DNA of 64,000 bases from Rhizobium redzepovicii (GCF_019793435.1 NZ_JAILYH010000003.1:310001-374000); one strand, 5' to 3'. Counted from the first letter of the stretch, positions 46,424-55,642 are shown. Made by a program: numbers and translations. The notes: generated by a model from the sequence alone, not told the origin.

Positions 46424-46912
46424 ATGACGATGAACGATCTGCCCTTCTGGAAGCGCAAGACGCTTGCCGAAATGACCGTCGCCGAATGGGAAAGCCTCTG
46501 CGACGGCTGCGGTCTCTGTTGCCTCAACAAAATCGAGGAATGGGATAGCGGCGATATCTATTTCACCTCGGTCAGCTGCAAGCTGCTCGACGGCGAAAGC
46601 TGTCGCTGCTCTAGCTATGAGAACCGCTGGGATTTCGTTCCGGATTGCGTGCAGCTGACCAAGGAGAATGTGCCCGATATCGCCTGGCTGCCGCCGACCT
46701 GCGGCTACCGGCTGGTCAATGAAGGCCGTGATCTCTACTGGTGGCACCCGCTAATCTCCGGCGATCCGGAAACCGTTCATGCCGCCGGCATTTCCGCGCG
46801 CGGCCGCACGATCAACGAAAACGAGATCGATATCGACGACCTCGAAGACTACGTCGTCGACTGGCCGCTGACTGTGGGTGAAGAGAAGGACGAGGAAGAG
46901 GAAGAGGCGTAA
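46424..46912 (+). CDS. YcgN family (UPF0260) cysteine-cluster protein
   Basis: A 162-residue cytosolic protein with the UPF0260 pattern: [33 protein letters not shown], with more cysteines in [18 protein letters not shown], then [13 protein letters not shown] and LPPTCGYRL. The cysteine cluster suggests a metal or Fe-S site. The C-terminus is very acidic ([10 protein letters not shown]). Starts at 46424, 46430 and 46385 are all possible; 46424 fits family length best. Ends 5 bp from the convergent TetR gene. Confidence 0.87.
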   Translation: MTMNDLPFWKRKTLAEMTVAEWESLCDGCGLCCLNKIEEWDSGDIYFTSVSCKLLDGESCRCSSYENRWDFVPDCVQLTKENVPDIAWLPPTCGYRLVNEGRDLYWWHPLISGDPETVHAAGISARGRTINENEIDIDDLEDYVVDWPLTVGEEKDEEEEEA

Positions 46913-46917
46913 GCGGC

Positions 46918-47478
46918 TCAGCTTTTTACCGCTGCGAGGAAGCGGCGCAATTCCACCTCCACATATTTGTCCACCGGCCCTTCCGCGCCAAAGCCCCACC
47001 AGGTGAGCGAGCCCTGCCATTGCGACAGCATCAGCCGAGCGATGGTCTCCGGCGCGCCTGCCGATGCGAAACAGCGTGCGATCGCCGCGGTCAGCGCCGT
47101 TCCCCAGGCAGCCCCCCGGGCGCGCAACACCGGATCGCGGAAGTCCTCGCGCAGCACCCGCAGTCCCTCGCCATAGGCGGCGGCATTGTCGCCGTAATCC
47201 TGCGACAGTCCGACAAGCAGCGCAACGGCGCCGTCCGGTGTGATCGCCACGCTGCCTGCAAGCCTTGCCGTTTCCGCATCCAGCCTGTCCCAGGCGTATA
47301 GCAGCGCTGCGCGCAGCATCGCCGCCTTCGTGGTAAAACGCTGCACCAGCGTCGAACCGGAAAGGCCGCTGACTTTGGCCACCGCCGCAAAGGTCGCCGC
47401 ATCCGGCCCCTCGGCATGGATCAGCGCCAAAACCATGGCGAGAAGCTGTTCATCGGAAAGCGTACGGCGGCGCGGCAT
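46918..47478 (-). CDS. TetR family transcriptional regulator
   Basis: A 186-residue repressor. The N-terminal HTH runs from LSDEQLLAMVLALIHAEGPDAATFAAVAKVSGLSGSTLVQRFTTKAAML (residues 7-55). A helical ligand-binding domain follows. It is divergent from an SDR gene, with an inverted repeat of TetR type in the 90 bp between, so it likely represses that gene. Inducer unknown. Confidence 0.88.
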   Translation of the reverse strand: MPRRRTLSDEQLLAMVLALIHAEGPDAATFAAVAKVSGLSGSTLVQRFTTKAAMLRAALLYAWDRLDAETARLAGSVAITPDGAVALLVGLSQDYGDNAAAYGEGLRVLREDFRDPVLRARGAAWGTALTAAIARCFASAGAPETIARLMLSQWQGSLTWWGFGAEGPVDKYVEVELRRFLAAVKS

Positions 47479-47508
47479 GAATTTCCTCGCGTATCCGCCT
47501 TATTTATG

Positions 47509-47522
47509 AACGAACATTCGTT
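47509..47522. promoter_or_regulatory. Probable TetR operator
   Basis: AACGAA-CA-TTCGTT, a perfect 6-bp inverted repeat 31 bp from the TetR start and 47 bp from the SDR start. Its position in the divergent promoter suits repression of both genes. Confidence 0.6.
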
Positions 47523-47568
47523 TATATGCAATGTCAGTTTTTTCTTTTCTAACGTGGAGGATGGAGAA

Positions 47569-48483
47569 GTGACAACGGACTTGCGGGAGAAAGTGGCTTT
47601 GGTGGCGGGTGCAACGCGGGGCGCTGGCCGCGGCATTGCAGTGGAACTCGGCGCTGCCGGCGCCACCGTCTATGTGACGGGGCGCTCGACGCGCGCGCAG
47701 CAATCCGAATATGCCAGGCCAGAAACGATCGAGGAAACGGCCGAACGTGTCACGGCTGCGGGCGGGAGGGGTATTGCCGTGAGGGTAGACCATCTCGTCG
47801 AGGCTGAGGTCGAGGCGCTGGTCGCCCGCATCCGGGCAGAGGCCGGCCGGCTCGATATTCTCGTCAACGACATCTGGGGCGGCGAAAAACTGTTCGAATG
47901 GGATAAGGCCGTCTGGGAGCATTCGCTGGACAAGGGCCTGCGCCTGCTGCGGCTCGGCATCGAGACGCATCTGATCACCGCCCATTATGCGCTGCCGCTG
48001 TTGATCGAGCGACCGGGCGGGCTGCTTGTCGAGGTGACCGACGGCACGGCCGACTACAATGCCACCCATTATCGGCTGTCGCCCTTCTACGACCTCGTCA
48101 AAACCGGCGTCACCCGCATGGCCTGGGCGCATGCGCAGGATCTGGTAAAACATGGCGCCACGGCCGTTTCGATCACGCCCGGCTGGCTGCGCTCCGAAAT
48201 GATGCTGGATGCCTATGGTGTCAACGAAGACAATTGGCGCGAGGCAACCAAGGTGCAGCCGCACTTCGCCATTTCCGAAACCCCGCACTTCGTCGGCCGC
48301 GCCGTCGCTGCGATTGCCGCCGATCCCGACCGCGCCCGCTGGAACGGCCAGTCGCTGTCGAGCGGTGGGCTTGCCAAGGTCTACGGGTTCGATGACATCG
48401 ACGGTTCGCGGCCGGATTGCTGGCGCTACATGGTGGAAGTGCAGGAGCCGGGCAAACCGGCGGATGTGACGGGATACCGCTAA
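47569..48483 (+). CDS. SDR family oxidoreductase
   Basis: A 304-residue short-chain dehydrogenase/reductase. The cofactor motif VALVAGATRGAGRGIAVEL and the TGRSTRAQ loop point to NADP(H). The middle has LDILVNDIWGGEKLFEW, and the catalytic YxxxK is replaced or shifted: the region reads RLSPFYDLVKTGVTRMAWAHA, giving Y-x-x-V-K. This matches the SDR group annotated with names such as DHRS1-like. The start is GTG 47569 after GGAGGATGGAG; upstream ATGs fall in the promoter. Probably controlled by the divergent TetR. Confidence 0.85.
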   Translation: MTTDLREKVALVAGATRGAGRGIAVELGAAGATVYVTGRSTRAQQSEYARPETIEETAERVTAAGGRGIAVRVDHLVEAEVEALVARIRAEAGRLDILVNDIWGGEKLFEWDKAVWEHSLDKGLRLLRLGIETHLITAHYALPLLIERPGGLLVEVTDGTADYNATHYRLSPFYDLVKTGVTRMAWAHAQDLVKHGATAVSITPGWLRSEMMLDAYGVNEDNWREATKVQPHFAISETPHFVGRAVAAIAADPDRARWNGQSLSSGGLAKVYGFDDIDGSRPDCWRYMVEVQEPGKPADVTGYR

Positions 48484-48576
48484 AGCGCGTCGCTGGGGGC
48501 GGGGTGGCACAGCCCAAACAAAGGGCGAAGCGCGCCGCATCAATCAGATCGGGGCGACGCGCTCTGAGGCCTCTGC

Positions 48577-49638
48577 TTACTGCGCGGCTGCGAGCCGCGC
48601 CGCATCGCGAAACGACACCAGCCGTTTCGTCTGTTCGTCCCACAGCACCAGCTTGACGCAGCGCAGGCTTTCCATGAGCGTGATGCGGCCGAGGTCGGCA
48701 AGCTCAGGATGGTCTCGCAGCACCTCCGGCAGCCGGTAATAGGGCACCCGGCTCGACAGATGATGGACATGGTGGATGCCGATATTGCCGGTGATCCAGC
48801 GCAGCACCGGCGGCAGGTCGTAATGCGAAGCGCCGTGAAGAGCTGCATGCTGGAACTGCCAGTCCGGCTCCTTCGACCAATGCGTTTCCTCAAACTGGTG
48901 CTGGACATAAAACAGCCAGACACCGGCAGCACCGGCCAGAAGCACGGTCGGCAGATGCACCAGCAGGAAGGGGACGATCCCGACGGCCCAGATCAGCAGT
49001 GCCGCGACCGCCGCGATGGCAAGATTGGTCGCCATTGTGGAGACCCAGGGCAAGGCGCCGGAGCGCATCATGCCGAAGGGCAGGCGCTGCTTGAAGATGA
49101 ACAGCCATGCCGGCCCGATTCCGAACATCACGGCCGGGTGCCGGTACAGCCGGTAACCAAGCCGGCCCCAGCGCGACAGCGCATTGTATTCGGCGATCGT
49201 CAGCGTTTCGATGTCGCCGACGCCGCGTTCGTCCAGGTTCCCTGCCGAGGCGTGGTGCTCCGCGTGTGCCCGGCGCCAATAGTCGTATGGCGTCAGCGTC
49301 AGGATGCCGATCGTTCGCCCAACCCAGTCGTCGACGCCGCGGCGTGCGAAAAACGAGCCATGGCCGCAATCGTGTTGGATCATGAACAGCCGTAACAGGA
49401 AAGCGGCGGCGGGAACGACGAGGATGAGGCCGGGCCAGAAGCTGTAATGAACCGCGGCCCATGCGGCAGCCCAGAACAGAGCGAACGGGACGACCGTGAC
49501 GGCAAGCTCAAAAGCGCTTCGACCGGCTCTCGGCTGACGGTATCCGGCAAGAATCTTCAACCAGCGCTTCTCAGCGAAAAGCGCGTTGTGCCCCCCGGAA
49601 GACTCCGAGTTTGCGGCGGGTTCGCCCAAAGGGACCAC
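48577..49638 (-). CDS. Membrane fatty acid desaturase
   Basis: A 353-residue integral membrane enzyme with three histidine boxes binding the di-iron site: HDCGHGSFF, the HAEHHASAG of RRAHAEHHASAGNLD, and HHVHHLSSRVPYY. Four to six membrane helices surround them. It resembles delta-12/acyl-lipid desaturases of the FA_desaturase family and would introduce a double bond into membrane lipids. The start is uncertain: GTG 49638 with AAGGAA upstream gives a normal length, while the frame is open to 49830. Confidence 0.87.
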   Translation of the reverse strand: MVPLGEPAANSESSGGHNALFAEKRWLKILAGYRQPRAGRSAFELAVTVVPFALFWAAAWAAVHYSFWPGLILVVPAAAFLLRLFMIQHDCGHGSFFARRGVDDWVGRTIGILTLTPYDYWRRAHAEHHASAGNLDERGVGDIETLTIAEYNALSRWGRLGYRLYRHPAVMFGIGPAWLFIFKQRLPFGMMRSGALPWVSTMATNLAIAAVAALLIWAVGIVPFLLVHLPTVLLAGAAGVWLFYVQHQFEETHWSKEPDWQFQHAALHGASHYDLPPVLRWITGNIGIHHVHHLSSRVPYYRLPEVLRDHPELADLGRITLMESLRCVKLVLWDEQTKRLVSFRDAARLAAAQ

Positions 49639-49966
49639 TTGGATTTCCTTAATCTCGTTGCGGCGCGCGGATTGGATCACAGAATAGCGCCATGAAAGGC
49701 CGCGATACTCGAAAGGCCGAGTGCGATCACTACAGCCGAGCGAATGAGAAAGAGCGGATAGTCGAAACGGTACATTGTGTGAAGAGAGACCATGGCTGCA
49801 GCACTTCCTGTTTTTGTGGAAACATGTCAATGGGTGATAATGTCACGCAGGAGCGTAGCGTGGCCGACCGGACGCGCAATCACTTCAGTTGACACATGAT
49901 TCTTATGCGCAAATCGATCGTGAATTGCGCTATCTCTGCGAAGAGGCGGGGGCTCGATAAGATCTT
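49639..49966. other. Intergenic region, no gene seen
   Basis: 328 bp between two leftward genes, presumably with the desaturase promoter. Short frames of both strands lack ribosome sites. Confidence 0.45.
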
Positions 49967-50110
49967 TTATTTCTTTGGAGCACTGCCATGCGGGGCGGTC
50001 GTGGTCGCCGTCTTCATCTGATTGGCGAACGTGCTTTCCACCTTCGCCGCCTGCTTGTCCTTCTTCGGCTTCCGGACCTCACGATTGCTTCTAACCTGTC
50101 CTTTTGCCAT
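49967..50110 (-). CDS. Small basic protein of unknown function
   Basis: A 47-residue, highly charged protein (MAKGQVRSNREVRKPKKDKQ at the start, Thr/Pro-rich end) with GGAG 9 bp before ATG 50110. Likely disordered and possibly nucleic-acid associated by charge alone. I recognise the general type from rhizobial genomes but no family function. Confidence 0.6.
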   Translation of the reverse strand: MAKGQVRSNREVRKPKKDKQAAKVESTFANQMKTATTTAPHGSAPKK

Positions 50111-50481
50111 GAATAAATCTCCCGTTTGATCGAAAACTGAAAAGCCGTAGCCTGCGCGGTGTTCGCCCGCTTGTCGACCGCGACCGGAGATCGCGGGATC
50201 GTCGTGAGGACGACCCGACAACGCCGGGCCGCAGGAATTGAATGAAATGATGCCTGCTGAAACCGCATCGAAGTCTGGAGGCGGATGACCTCAGAGGTCA
50301 CCAAAAGCCAAACCCGACGTTGAGGCGGGACGTCACCATGTTTTCGCGATCGGGAAAATGGCGGGCCGGATTCCGGTCACCGCAGATGCCGCATCGGCCA
50401 AATCAGCGAGCCCTTCTCTTACAATGAAATTGCGGTGCCATTAAGGCCGTTGCCGCAACAAAGCCATATTTTCAGAGGGGC
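50111..50481. other. Intergenic region, no gene seen
   Basis: 371 bp. Contains a GACGTTGAGGCGGGACGTC stretch (near 50318), a weak inverted repeat, and otherwise nothing I can support. Confidence 0.4.
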
Positions 50482-50823
50482 TTAATCATTGATGGGAAAC
50501 AGGCGGATCAGTTTGGTTCTTTCCATTTCCGCTCGCCCGGATGCCGACATGATGCCGCGCGCCAGGCAAAGATCTATATCCCGCCCGATGTCGAACGGGA
50601 CCCGCATCCCTCCGGCCTTGAGCAGGCGGTCGGTCATCGTGAGAAGCAGGTCCACCCTTGCCTGGCAGCCGTCCGCTTCGAGGAGCGCCACCCGGCGCTC
50701 CCTGTCAATCGCAGCAAGATCCTTGGCATGCTGCCGTTGCTGATAAGCGCCGAACTGTACCCATCCAAGATAACCCGCCACTGCGACGCCGATACAGAGA
50801 CACAGGGTTTTCCGCAGCTTCAA
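50482..50823 (-). CDS. Small membrane-anchored hypothetical protein
   Basis: A 113-residue protein. A hydrophobic N-terminal segment (about residues 7-25, LCLCIGVAVAGYLGWVQFG) acts as signal or anchor. It is followed by charged helical sequence with RERRVALLEADGCQARVDLLLTMTDRLLKAGG, possibly coiled. Two cysteines in the soluble part. Family not recognised. Confidence 0.55.
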   Translation of the reverse strand: MKLRKTLCLCIGVAVAGYLGWVQFGAYQQRQHAKDLAAIDRERRVALLEADGCQARVDLLLTMTDRLLKAGGMRVPFDIGRDIDLCLARGIMSASGRAEMERTKLIRLFPIND

Positions 50824-50865
50824 AGTGATTGGCTCCTTTGGCGAATCTGAAAGATGCGCAGCGCA

Positions 50866-51162
50866 TCAGCCAGCGGCCCGTCTTTCGCGCGGCAATCCCT
50901 GTATCGCATATCGGTTGAAGATGGGGGTGATCGGTTTTGGCGGTTCCTTCGGCTTGCCGAAATGGTATTCGAGAGCCTTTGAGAGCATGGCCGGCGAGGT
51001 GACGCCCTCCTGGAACAGCCTGATCAGCAACACGGCCGCGACGTTGAACACGCGTTGGTCATCGATCAGGATTCTGGCGTCGTAGCCGGCGTCGTCGAGC
51101 ACGCCTTGAAGCATGTCGAGATCGGACGAGGTCAGATGCGGCTTTTCGGAAGTGGAAGACAT
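50866..51162 (-). CDS. Small helical protein, paralogue of the 41799-42005 gene
   Basis: A 98-residue soluble protein. Residues 13-65 (SDLDMLQGVLDDAGYDARILI and the following AAVLLIRLFQEGVTSPAMLSKALEYHFG) match the 68-residue product at 41799-42005 in spacing and key positions (D-L, L-x-G-x-L-D, R, I, A-A, L-x-x-L, Q-x-G, S, L-x-x-A-L). A proline-rich C-terminal tail (KPKEPPKPITP) is added. The ATG has AGGAGGGCC-type purine-rich sequence upstream. Function unknown. Confidence 0.68.
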   Translation of the reverse strand: MSSTSEKPHLTSSDLDMLQGVLDDAGYDARILIDDQRVFNVAAVLLIRLFQEGVTSPAMLSKALEYHFGKPKEPPKPITPIFNRYAIQGLPRERRAAG

Positions 51163-51336
51163 AGGCCCTCCTTTCGTCGGGGCGAGGGGATGAAACCCTC
51201 AGTCGGCAGCGCCCGTACAATGGCTGCCGAAGGCGAGACCATGCGCCTTTCGCCGAGGCAAGGCAATGGGATTCTGTTGCTAATATTCGCTTTATCTTAT
51301 GAAGCGCCCGCACCGGTCAGGGTGCGGGCGCAACGG

Positions 51337-52737
51337 TCATTCCGCGGCCTGATAGGCCGAAGTCCGGGCGGCCGATGTCCGCGGACCGGCGGCGGCAAGC
51401 AGGGTGATCGCGACCGCAAGCAGCGCCACGAAGGCGATACCGGCGACATAAGGATCCCAGCCGAAATGCGGTGCGGCGCCGAATACTGCCGAAGCGGCTG
51501 CGAGCACAATGCCGCCGCCGATCTGGAAGGAGGCGAAGAGCAGTCCGGAAGCGAGCCCCGATTTGTCATCCTCGACGTCAGAAAGGGCTGCGACCTGCAC
51601 CGAAGGGTAGGTCAGTGCATAACCGAGGCCGAGCGGGATCTGCGAAAACAGCACGAGCAGGATCGCGTCGACATGCCCGAGTGCGGTCACCCAGAAGACG
51701 TAGCTGAAGGCCTGCAGGCCGACACCTGCCGCCATCAGCCTGGTAGCGCCGCGATTTTGTGCAAGGCTTGCAAAACGGGGCGCCAGGAACATCACGAAGA
51801 CGCCGCCAAGCGCAAAGCAGAAGCCGGTGGTGAAGGCCGACCAGCCGAGGACGTTTTGGTAATAGAGCGTCGCCAGGAACTGGAAGCCGACATAGGCGCC
51901 CTGGAAGAGGGCGGCAATCGCATTGGCGTGCCGAAGTTTCGCCCGGCGGAACATGCCGAGCGGCACCATTGGATCGGGGTGGCGCGCTTCGACTGCGAGG
52001 AAGAGCAGGATCAGCGCCAGCGATGCCAGCAGCGAGCCCCAGGTCGCAAAAGCCTGCCAGCCGGCGGCCGCGGCATTGGTGATGCCGAAGACGAAGAGCA
52101 GCAGCCCGGGGGTGATCGTCAGCGCGCCGGTCCAGTCGAAAGCGGGCCGCGGCCCCGTCCTTTTCGGGTCTGCCGGCAGCGCCAGCGGCGCAAGAAAGAG
52201 CGTCAGGATGGCGACCGGCGCACCCATGACCAGCGTTGTCCGCCAGCTGAAGATGGTCGCAGCACCGCCGAGCACCATGCCGAGCACGAACCCTGTCGCG
52301 CCGGTCGAGGCGAAGACGCCGAGCGCCTTTGCCCGTGCAGTTCCTTCGCCAAAGACGGAGAGCAGCAGCGCAAGCGCTGCCGGCGCGGTGAAGGCCGCCG
52401 CAATGCCCTTGATCAATCGGGCGGCGATCAGAGTCGGGCCGCTGTCGACGAAGCCGCCGGCGATGCTGGCGGCGGCAAAAATCGCCAGCGACCAGAGGAA
52501 GACGCGGCGGTGGCCGAAGACGTCGGCGACCCGGCCGCCGAGCAGCAGAAAGCCGCCATAGCCGAGCACATAAGCGCTGACGGCCCATTGCAGCGACGTC
52601 GCTTCCATGCCCAGTTCAGCCTGGATGGCGGGCAGCGCGACACCGATGGTGGAGACGTCCATGGCGTCGAGAAAATTGGCGGCGCAGAGCAGCAGCAATG
52701 CCAGCCCCGCTCCGCTTTTCGATTTGGAAAGTGTCAT
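51337..52737 (-). CDS. MFS transporter, DHA2-like
   Basis: A 466-residue inner-membrane transporter with about fourteen helices: ANFLDAMDVSTIGVALPAIQAELG in helix 1, LLGGRVADVFGHRRVFLWSLAIF as motif A and GATGFVLGMVLGGAATIFSWR as motif C. It is likely a proton-driven drug or metabolite exporter. It is divergent from a LysR regulator that probably controls it, sharing a 120 bp region. Substrate unknown. Confidence 0.87.
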   Translation of the reverse strand: MTLSKSKSGAGLALLLLCAANFLDAMDVSTIGVALPAIQAELGMEATSLQWAVSAYVLGYGGFLLLGGRVADVFGHRRVFLWSLAIFAAASIAGGFVDSGPTLIAARLIKGIAAAFTAPAALALLLSVFGEGTARAKALGVFASTGATGFVLGMVLGGAATIFSWRTTLVMGAPVAILTLFLAPLALPADPKRTGPRPAFDWTGALTITPGLLLFVFGITNAAAAGWQAFATWGSLLASLALILLFLAVEARHPDPMVPLGMFRRAKLRHANAIAALFQGAYVGFQFLATLYYQNVLGWSAFTTGFCFALGGVFVMFLAPRFASLAQNRGATRLMAAGVGLQAFSYVFWVTALGHVDAILLVLFSQIPLGLGYALTYPSVQVAALSDVEDDKSGLASGLLFASFQIGGGIVLAAASAVFGAAPHFGWDPYVAGIAFVALLAVAITLLAAAGPRTSAARTSAYQAAE

Positions 52738-52857
52738 CGATACGTTCCTTTTTTGCTGCCGCCTCGTCGAGGGAGGTTGCGCGGACGGCAGGGAACGGAA
52801 AAATGTACATCTTCCTACCTCATTGCAAATTGATAGTAGCCATGCCAGGTATTACTC

Positions 52858-53823
52858 ATGATGATGAATGATGCCACGCTTCGCAAAATCGACCTGAACC
52901 TTCTGCTGGCCTTTTCGGTGCTGATGCAGGAGCGCAATGTCAGCCGCGCCGCCGAACGGTTGCTGCTCGGCCAGCCGGGCCTGTCGGCCGCTTTGCGACG
53001 GCTGCGCGAGACACTTGATGACGAACTGTTCGTGCGTGTCGGTCGCGGCCTGCAGCCGACGCCCCGCGCCCTTTCCATTGCTCCGGCAATCGAGGATGCG
53101 CTCTCGGGCATCGAGCGCGCTATTCGCCCGCAGGCCGACTTCGATCCGGGAAGCTGGCAGGGCGAGTTCCGCATCGGCATGTGCGACAATCTCGAATCGG
53201 CCTTTTTTGGCCCGCTTGCCGCCCGACTGCTGCAGCTTTCACCCGGCGCCCGGCTGATCGGCATCGCTTCCGAAAAGCGCGATGCCGCCCGCCGGCTGGA
53301 CGAGGGGGGCTTCGATTTCAGCGTATCCGTGCATGACGAACCAGCCTCCTGGCACATCCGAGCGCCGCTGTTCAATCAGGCATCGATCTGCATTTACGAT
53401 GAGGCTCAACTCAAGCTGAAGGCGCCACTGAGCCTTGAGGATTTCGCCGATGTCGCCCATGTCACTGTCTCGTTCGAGGGCAACGCCTCGACCAGCATCG
53501 ACACCGCGCTGAGCCGCACCGGCCATGTCAGGCGTGTGGTGGCAACGGTGCCGCGCTTTTCCGCCCTGCCAACGGCGTTGCGGGCGATGCCGGCCATATC
53601 AATCGTGCCGGAATCGATCGGACGCTGCATGGCGCAATTGCACGGACTGACGATCTCAGCGCCGCCGCTTTCGCTGCCGGCCGATCCGGTAACCATGCTC
53701 TATCGCCGCGTCGACCAGGCCGATGGCCGGGCGCGCTGGTTCCGCCGCCTGTTCCTCGACGTCGCCGGCGAGGCGCTCGTCGCCTCCGGCTGCCGCGTCT
53801 CGATATCGAGAGCTGCGGCGTAG
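52858..53823 (+). CDS. LysR family transcriptional regulator
   Basis: A 321-residue LTTR. The HTH is at residues 10-68 (LRKIDLNLLLAFSVLMQERNVSRAAERLLLGQPGLSAALRRLRETLDDELFVR). The substrate-binding domain follows with FRIGMCDNLESAFFGPLAARLL. Several tandem ATGs at the start leave the exact first residue open by a few codons. It is divergent from the MFS exporter, its probable target. Confidence 0.9.
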   Translation: MMMNDATLRKIDLNLLLAFSVLMQERNVSRAAERLLLGQPGLSAALRRLRETLDDELFVRVGRGLQPTPRALSIAPAIEDALSGIERAIRPQADFDPGSWQGEFRIGMCDNLESAFFGPLAARLLQLSPGARLIGIASEKRDAARRLDEGGFDFSVSVHDEPASWHIRAPLFNQASICIYDEAQLKLKAPLSLEDFADVAHVTVSFEGNASTSIDTALSRTGHVRRVVATVPRFSALPTALRAMPAISIVPESIGRCMAQLHGLTISAPPLSLPADPVTMLYRRVDQADGRARWFRRLFLDVAGEALVASGCRVSISRAAA

Positions 53824-53824
53824 A

Positions 53825-53868
53825 GCAATTCCAGGAAAAGTATGAAGCGATTTTCCGCCCGGAATTGC
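53825..53868. repeat. Rhizobial intergenic palindrome
   Basis: GCAATTCC (53825-53832) and GGAATTGC (53861-53868) are perfect inverted arms; inside them AGGAAAAG and ATTTTCCG continue the imperfect stem. It lies between the LysR stop and the convergent VOC stop and could serve as a bidirectional transcript end. Confidence 0.65.
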
Positions 53869-53885
53869 GTCAGAGCTAGCGCCTA

Positions 53886-54266
53886 TTACAGTTCGCCTTT
53901 ATGGAAATAGGCTTCGAGACGGTAGCCGTCCGGGTCGATGATAAAGGCTGCATAATAGAACTGCCCGTAATCCGGCCGAATGCCGGGTTCGCCATTATCA
54001 GTGCCGCCGGAGGCGACCGCTGCCGCGTGAAAGGCATCGACGGCGGCTTCATCAGGCGCGACGAAGCAGAAATGCAGCCCGGATCGCAGATCGGCAAGAA
54101 CCGGCTGCTCGACCTGCATCACCCAGAGCCCGACCCGTTCCGGGCCATAGCCGATCATGGTGTCGGAATTGGACAGGCGCTCATATCCGAGCGGCGCCAG
54201 CGCCGCATCATAGAAATGGCGGGCTCTTTCGAGGTCTTTGACGCCGATGGAGACATGATCGAACAT
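53886..54266 (-). CDS. VOC (glyoxalase-like) family protein
   Basis: A 126-residue single-domain VOC protein: MFDHVSIGVKDLERARHFYDAALAPLGYERL at the start (metal His4), GLHFCFVAPDEAAVDAFHAAAVASGG in the middle, and a C-terminal FIIDPDGYRLEAYFHKGEL carrying the metal-ligand Glu. Cytosolic. The substrate may be a small electrophile or a diol; not determinable. Start ATG 54266; the longer open frame to 54341 is not family sequence. Confidence 0.85.
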   Translation of the reverse strand: MFDHVSIGVKDLERARHFYDAALAPLGYERLSNSDTMIGYGPERVGLWVMQVEQPVLADLRSGLHFCFVAPDEAAVDAFHAAAVASGGTDNGEPGIRPDYGQFYYAAFIIDPDGYRLEAYFHKGEL

Positions 54267-54496
54267 GGGCCGCAAAACTCCCTCCCTTTTTCGCCAATCC
54301 CCGAAGGATTGCTCATCCCCAAGATGGCACGATGCCAACATCTTTCAACCGCCGTCCCGAGTCAACGAATGGGCTTGCATCGTCATCGCAGCTTGCCTGC
54401 TCATTCATGGCCGGTGATTCAGCCCAGCCGCTGTCACGTGGTTTTGGGGAGGGCAGAGTCCGGCTCGGGGGCGGTGAGGCTGCTGCCGCATCCGTT

Positions 54497-55339
54497 CTAA
54501 ACAGCGCCCTCGGAGACGCTTTGCATCTGCTGCAGGTCCGTCATCTCATAGGTCCAGACTCGAAACGCCTTCAGCACATGCGGTCCGAAGGAATTGATGA
54601 GCGGTATGTCGGCAGCGTCGCGCCCGCGGGCGACGACGATGCGACCGATCCGCGGTGTGTTGTTGCGCGGATCGAATGCATGCCATGCACCGTCAAGGAA
54701 GACCTCGATCCAGGCGCTGAAGTCCATTGGATCAACGACGGGAATGCCGATGTCGCCGAGATGACCATTGATATATCGGGCAGGAATGTTGAGGCAACGG
54801 CACAACGCCACCGCCAGATGCGCAAAGTCGCGACAGACGCCGACGCGTTCGTGGAACGCCTCGAAGGCTGTCCGCGTCGATCGCGCCTGCATGTAGTCGA
54901 ATTGGATATGGCCGTGAACGAAGTCGCAGATCGCCTGAACGCGGCTCCAGCCGGGTGCGACGGTGCCGAATATATCCCACGCAATCTGACTGAGACGATC
55001 CGTTTCGCAATAGCGGCTGCCCATCAGGTAGACGAGGCAATCGTCTGGCAACTCCGAAACCGGGAGTTCCCTGGCGCCTGGCAGCGACCTGTCCGGTTTG
55101 CCGTCGTCTTCGATCGTCGCATCGCCCCATATGGTCAGGTCGCCCGTCGGGGCGACCAGCCGAAGGCAGCGGTTGCCGAAGAGGTCGCGATAAGTCGAAG
55201 TGGGAACATTGGGCGTGGTGAATACCGTTTCCGGAACCCTGATGTCGGCCGCACGATCCTCATGCACCGACAACAGACATACCAATGCGGTCGGCTGCGG
55301 GCAGGTCAGCGTCATTTCATAGCCGTAACGGATCAACAT
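54497..55339 (-). CDS. Transglutaminase-like cysteine peptidase family protein
   Basis: A 280-residue protein. The N-terminal beta domain is MLIRYGYEMTLTCPQPTALVCLLSVHEDR. The transglutaminase-like core has the nucleophile Cys in RVGVCRDFAHLAVALCRCLNIPARY, the His in DFSAWIEVFLDGAWHAFD (His/Asp pair), completing a Cys-His-Asp triad. Bacterial members with this N-terminal domain often cleave or link peptides, sometimes in ATP-grasp clusters, but no such partners are visible. It begins 27 bp after the DUF1488 gene, at the end of a leftward run of small genes. Cytosolic. Confidence 0.87.
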   Translation of the reverse strand: MLIRYGYEMTLTCPQPTALVCLLSVHEDRAADIRVPETVFTTPNVPTSTYRDLFGNRCLRLVAPTGDLTIWGDATIEDDGKPDRSLPGARELPVSELPDDCLVYLMGSRYCETDRLSQIAWDIFGTVAPGWSRVQAICDFVHGHIQFDYMQARSTRTAFEAFHERVGVCRDFAHLAVALCRCLNIPARYINGHLGDIGIPVVDPMDFSAWIEVFLDGAWHAFDPRNNTPRIGRIVVARGRDAADIPLINSFGPHVLKAFRVWTYEMTDLQQMQSVSEGAV

Positions 55340-55366
55340 GGAGCGTTCTCGCGCGTCCGGATCCGT

Positions 55367-55642
55367 CTAGCGGAAATCCGCCGCAGTTAGAGTATAAAAG
55401 GCGCGGCGGCGGTAGGAGTAGGCTTTGTGCGCCACCTCCTGAATGGAGTTGCGCAGGGCGTCGAAGGAGGATAGCCACCTCGTTACCGAAGGCTCGGTTC
55501 TTTGCAATGCGGCGTCGGATTTCGCCAGCGCGCCAACCTCGATGAAGAACAACACCTGGAACATGCCGTCATGGCCCACGAAGCGCACAGCATTTCTCGC
55601 CGGATCGAAGCTACGGCTTAGGTTCAGAAAAGCTAGCGCCAT
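55367..55642 (-). CDS. DUF1488 family protein
   Basis: A 91-residue protein: MALAFLNLSRSFDPARNAVRFVGHDGMFQVLFFIEVGAL, then LSSFDALRNSIQEVAHKAYSYRRRAFYTLTAADF at the C-terminus, the usual DUF1488 layout. Function unknown. The true start is ATG 55642; the frame extends upstream over the neighbouring gene. It overlaps that gene by 10 bp. Confidence 0.82.
   Translation of the reverse strand: MALAFLNLSRSFDPARNAVRFVGHDGMFQVLFFIEVGALAKSDAALQRTEPSVTRWLSSFDALRNSIQEVAHKAYSYRRRAFYTLTAADFR

Noticed and set aside
51055..52833. 592-codon plus-strand frame opposite the MFS gene
   Set aside because: Highly charged, low-complexity translation without family features. The minus strand gives a clear fourteen-helix transporter.
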